A program made the position numbers and the translations under genes. Positions 60,748 through 64,000 of a stretch of DNA of 64,000 nt are shown one piece after another (the first letter of the stretch is position 1; each line of letters starts with the position of its first letter). This DNA comes from an uncultured Gammaproteobacteria bacterium. GTDB lineage: Bacteria > Pseudomonadota > Gammaproteobacteria > Nitrosococcales > Methylophagaceae. The notes beneath the pieces are model-generated. The model had not been told where the DNA came from. It saw only the letters and a list, made by a program, of their open reading frames with translations, and searched no databases. The stretch lies in contig CAJQOM010000016.1 of assembly GCA_905479985.1 (NCBI GenBank), positions 91,778 to 155,777 of the forward strand. The letters are read 5' to 3'.

Positions 60748-61365
60748 TTACTTTAAACCACGTCCTAGTAAATAAACTTCACGGCTTCTCGCACGTGATG
60801 CATCGGGTTTTCTCGTCACCACTTTTTGAAAACTATCACGCATTGCTTTCAAATAAGCATCAAACCCTTCGCCTTGGAATACTTTTACCAGAAAAACACC
60901 TTGTTTGCTTAAATTTTCTATCGCAAAATGCAAAGCAAGTTCCACTAAATACATACTACTCGGCTGATCAATTGAATCTACACCTGTAATATTGGGGGCC
61001 ATATCTGATAATACAAGGTCTATTGGTTGACTATTTAAAACTAAATTAAGTTCATCTAGTGCCGCATCTTCCCGAAAGTCCCCTTGAATGAAGTGCACTC
61101 CGGTTAACGGCGTCATGGGCAAAATATCCAATGCCACAACCGTCCCTTTATCCCCTAATTTCCGCAAGGCATAATCAGACCAACCCCCAGGTGCAGAGCC
61201 TAAATCAACCACGGCCATGCCCGGTCGAATTAATTTATCTTTTTTATCAATCTCTTCTAATTTAAACGTAGCACGCGAACGATAACCAGCCTTCTGGGCT
61301 CTTTTGACATAATGATCATCAAAATGCTCACGTAACCAATCATTGCTTGATTTACTCTTCGCCAT
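60748..61365 (-). CDS. rlmE: 23S rRNA 2'-O-ribose methyltransferase
   Basis: RlmE (RrmJ/FtsJ) methylates U2552 of 23S rRNA. The 205-residue protein has the SAM-binding loop [26 protein letters not shown], and the catalytic Lys/Asp/Glu set of the family. Its start overlaps the DUF4149 gene by one base. The 264 bp to ftsH hold no gene. The usual neighbour yhbY is absent. Confidence 0.97.
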   Translation of the reverse strand: MAKSKSSNDWLREHFDDHYVKRAQKAGYRSRATFKLEEIDKKDKLIRPGMAVVDLGSAPGGWSDYALRKLGDKGTVVALDILPMTPLTGVHFIQGDFREDAALDELNLVLNSQPIDLVLSDMAPNITGVDSIDQPSSMYLVELALHFAIENLSKQGVFLVKVFQGEGFDAYLKAMRDSFQKVVTRKPDASRARSREVYLLGRGLK

Positions 61366-61817
61366 TATGTCGCCTCAGTCGGCATAGTCTGTGTTGCCAC
61401 CAGTGCCAGACCTAACACACTGATGACCATATAAAGGCCCGTACTAAAGTGATGCAAGAAATCAAACTGAGCAGATAAAATCGCATCTTCACGCCAATCA
61501 AGCTGTTTAATATCCGCCATCTCGCCTTGTAAATAAAAATGCAGAAAAGCCACCATCAGTAACATGGTTAAAGTCACCCAAAAACGCCACAATGTCATCA
61601 CATGCTGCCCCAGTAATGCGTAACGCACTAACAAGGCACTACCGCAAGCTAACCCAACATAATCAACAAGGATAAAAAGGCGTCCTGCAAACGCACCGGC
61701 AACAGCATTATCTTCGAAATGAACAAACGCCAAAGGCACAGCAATATAGCCAATTGCCCATAAGCTACCGACCCATAAAGTGAGTAATAAGCGCTCGCCG
61801 ACAATGCCTGCAGTCAC
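61365..61817 (-). CDS. DUF4149 membrane protein
   Basis: A 150-residue protein with four hydrophobic helices, starting [20 protein letters not shown], the DUF4149 signature, followed by [10 protein letters not shown]. Function is unknown. It lies between greA (9 bp gap) and rlmE (1 bp overlap), so it is co-transcribed with both. Confidence 0.85.
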   Translation of the reverse strand: MTAGIVGERLLLTLWVGSLWAIGYIAVPLAFVHFEDNAVAGAFAGRLFILVDYVGLACGSALLVRYALLGQHVMTLWRFWVTLTMLLMVAFLHFYLQGEMADIKQLDWREDAILSAQFDFLHHFSTGLYMVISVLGLALVATQTMPTEAT

Positions 61818-61826
61818 GCCATCAGC

Positions 61827-62303
61827 CTATGCGTCGTATTGAACAGATACAATTTCATATTCAATCGCACCGCTCGGCGCTTTCACTATCGCGATATCAT
61901 CAATTTCTTTACCAATCAATGCACGGGCAATTGGTGAACTAATTGAGACCCGGTTTAATTTAATATCCGCTTCATAATCACCCACAATTTGATAATGAAC
62001 CGTTTCCTCAGTATCAATATTCAACAGCTCAACCGTCACACCGAAAACAACTCGGCCATCTTGAGATAGTGAAGCAACATCAATCACCTCAGCCGTTGCA
62101 ACGATTCCTTCTAGCTGATTAACGCGGCCTTCAATAAAACTTTGTTGTTCTTTTGCAGCATGATATTCGGCATTTTCTTTCAAATCACCGTGTGCGCGCG
62201 CTTCAGCAATCGCCGCCACCACTTCTGGCCTAGCAACTGACTTCAAATGTTTCAATTCAGCTCTTAATGCTTCAATACCACGTAGGGTAATCGGTACTGC
62301 CAT
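61827..62303 (-). CDS. greA: Transcription elongation factor GreA
   Basis: GreA inserts its coiled coil into the RNA polymerase secondary channel and promotes transcript cleavage at pauses. The 158-residue protein has the acidic coiled-coil tip [20 protein letters not shown] and the C-terminal [18 protein letters not shown]. Its start codon overlaps the carB stop by one base, an established gene order. Confidence 0.98.
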   Translation of the reverse strand: MAVPITLRGIEALRAELKHLKSVARPEVVAAIAEARAHGDLKENAEYHAAKEQQSFIEGRVNQLEGIVATAEVIDVASLSQDGRVVFGVTVELLNIDTEETVHYQIVGDYEADIKLNRVSISSPIARALIGKEIDDIAIVKAPSGAIEYEIVSVQYDA

Positions 62304-64000
62304 TATCGTAATTCTCCATGTAATGACTGCAGACAGTTCACTGTGCCATTATTTTCACTTTCTAAGGCCTGACATGTCGCACGAGCGGCAGCCAATGTCG
62401 TCGTATAATTCACTTGATGTTGCAAAGCGGCCCGTCTTATTTCTCGTGAGTCTGCCACCGATTGACGCCCTTCTGTTGTATTCACAATCAAAGCAATCTC
62501 ATCGTTTTTAATCATGTCTACAATATGTGGCTGACCTTCCGCCACTTTATTCACATGTTCACAGGCGACACCGGCATCATTCAATACTTTCTGAGTACCG
62601 CGAGTGGCGAGCAGTTCAAAACCTAAATTAACAAGATCTTTAGCAATCGTACTAATTGACGCTTTATCAACACCTCGAACACTGATGAATGCTTTACCAC
62701 CCGTTGGTAATACCACGCTAGCAGCCAGTTGTGACTTCGCAAATGCTTCACCAAAACTGCGACCCACACCCATCACTTCGCCTGTTGACTTCATTTCTGG
62801 ACCAAGAATAGGATCAACGCCCTGGAATTTAATGAATGGGAATACAGCCTCTTTAACTGAGTAGTATTCCGGAATCACTTCTTCTGTTACACCTTGCTCA
62901 ACTAAGCTAGAACCCGCCATACAACGTGCACCCACTTTAGCTAATGGCACACCAATCGCTTTAGATACATAGGGAACAGTACGCGAAGCACGTGGATTAA
63001 CTTCAAGAATATAGATTTTATCGCCTTGAATCGCAAATTGCGTATTCATCAAACCAACCACGCCAAGCTCTATCGCCATTTGACGCACTTGCTCACGCAT
63101 ACGGTCTTGGACTTCATCACTTAAGCTGTATGAAGGCAATGCACATGCTGAGTCACCTGAGTGAACCCCTGCTTGCTCAATATGTTCCATGATGCCGCCA
63201 ATTAAAACGTCTTTACCATCACAAATCGCATCAACATCGACTTCAATCGCATCATCTAAGAAACGATCTAATAACACCGGTGAGTCATTCGATACTTGAA
63301 TCGCTGTAGTCATATACCGATTCAATTCTTCTTCGTTATAGACAATCTCCATACCTCGTCCGCCCAATACATAAGAAGGGCGTACTACTAATGGGTAACC
63401 AATTTCAGCTGCTTGTGCCGCAGCAGAATCCGCTGAGAATGCAAGACGGTTAGGCGGTTGTAACAAATTAAGTTTCTCAACCATTTGCTGGAAGCGTTCC
63501 CGATCCTCGGCATGGTCAATCGCATCAGGAGACGTACCTATAATGGGTACACCAGCCGCTTCCAAAGCACGCGCTAATTTCAATGGCGTTTGACCACCAT
63601 ATTGCACAATCACGCCTTTTGGCTGCTCTAATGCCACAATTTCAAGCACATCTTCTAAAGTCAACGACTCAAAATACAAACGATCAGAAGTATCGTAATC
63701 TGTTGAAACCGTTTCAGGGTTACAGTTCACCATAATGGTTTCATAACCATCTTCGCGTAAGGCTAATGCAGCGTGAACACAGCAGTAATCAAACTCAATG
63801 CCTTGCCCGATACGGTTTGGCCCACCACCCAAAATCATGATTTTTTCACGATCCGTTGGATTGGCTTCACACTCTTGGTCATAAGTTGAATACATATACG
63901 CCGTGTCACTTGAGAACTCAGCCGCACAAGTATCAACCCGTTTATAGACAGGGCGAACCGCTAAGTCGTGACGATGTTGACGAACTTGTTTTTCTGTTTT
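62303..64000 (-). CDS. carB: Carbamoyl phosphate synthase large subunit, 5' end outside the window
   Basis: The visible 565 residues are the second half of Car[21 protein letters not shown], then [56 protein letters not shown] and the C-terminal allosteric domain. The frame is open to base 64000, so the methionine at 63895 is not the start; the N-terminal ATP-grasp half is missing because of the window edge. CarB makes carbamoyl phosphate for pyrimidine and arginine synthesis. Confidence 0.97.
   Translation of the reverse strand, partial: KTEKQVRQHRHDLAVRPVYKRVDTCAAEFSSDTAYMYSTYDQECEANPTDREKIMILGGGPNRIGQGIEFDYCCVHAALALREDGYETIMVNCNPETVSTDYDTSDRLYFESLTLEDVLEIVALEQPKGVIVQYGGQTPLKLARALEAAGVPIIGTSPDAIDHAEDRERFQQMVEKLNLLQPPNRLAFSADSAAAQAAEIGYPLVVRPSYVLGGRGMEIVYNEEELNRYMTTAIQVSNDSPVLLDRFLDDAIEVDVDAICDGKDVLIGGIMEHIEQAGVHSGDSACALPSYSLSDEVQDRMREQVRQMAIELGVVGLMNTQFAIQGDKIYILEVNPRASRTVPYVSKAIGVPLAKVGARCMAGSSLVEQGVTEEVIPEYYSVKEAVFPFIKFQGVDPILGPEMKSTGEVMGVGRSFGEAFAKSQLAASVVLPTGGKAFISVRGVDKASISTIAKDLVNLGFELLATRGTQKVLNDAGVACEHVNKVAEGQPHIVDMIKNDEIALIVNTTEGRQSVADSREIRRAALQHQVNYTTTLAAARATCQALESENNGTVNCLQSLHGELR

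Noticed and set aside
60669..60989. Plus-strand frame overlapping the rlmE end and the ftsH upstream region
   Set aside because: Mostly antisense to rlmE, with no support from composition or start site.

Overview
The window is ordinary chromosome from a gammaproteobacterium. It has moderate GC content, complex I with separate NuoC and NuoD, an EF-P/EpmA/EpmB module, LipA/LipB beside a morphogenesis operon, and the gene order glmM-tpiA-secG-tRNA-Leu-nuo. A VPLPA-CTERM-type surface protein, a TRAP transporter and a second-type EF-G suggest a free-living aquatic heterotroph or methylotroph-like lineage; I cannot name the genus with confidence. Both window ends cut genes: a DUF937 gene on the left and carB on the right. 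I saw no phage genes, transposase, CRISPR array or rRNA.

Layout. 1-5.9 kb: DUF937 and Kbp-like BON-LysM protein, GFA-family protein, VPLPA-CTERM protein, EEP-family phosphatase, yaaA, and TRAP permeases without a solute-binding protein. 6-8.8 kb: EF-P and its two lysylation enzymes. 8.8-10 kb: citrate synthase. 10-21.5 kb (minus strand): a cell-shape and wall series mreB-mreC-mreD-mrdA-rodA-mltB-rlpA-dacC, continuing into a D-amino-acid transaminase, a YbeD-family protein, lipB and lipA. 21.6-24.5 kb (plus): gatC-gatA with no gatB, a TlpA-like thioredoxin, rpmB-rpmG. 24.6-30.6 kb (plus): EAL-HDOD protein, a Gld-type ABC system with two accessory proteins, then mutM. 30.6-39.9 kb: two cold-shock genes, rluD, katG, a membrane protein, an MscS-type channel, and EF-G2. 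39.9-54.7 kb (minus): complete nuoA-N plus a DUF2818 gene. 55-60.5 kb (minus): tRNA-Leu(GAG), secG, tpiA, glmM, folP, ftsH. 60.7-64 kb (minus): rlmE, a DUF4149 gene, greA, partial carB.

The genes are mostly housekeeping; the least explained material is non-coding. A palindromic element of about 155 bp occurs twice. Each copy almost exactly fills an operon-internal gap (mreD-mrdA and nuoI-nuoJ), and its edge lies next to the downstream start codon. A second structured repeat is present as two diverged copies between efp and epmA; the central stems differ in sequence but both keep pairing. The two families may share terminal boxes. Other points for a second look are mreC, which appears to need an ATT or ATA start and sits behind a terminator-like hairpin, the acidic tail of MreC, the absence of gatB, and the operon joining an EAL-HDOD protein to a Gld-type ABC system and mutM.
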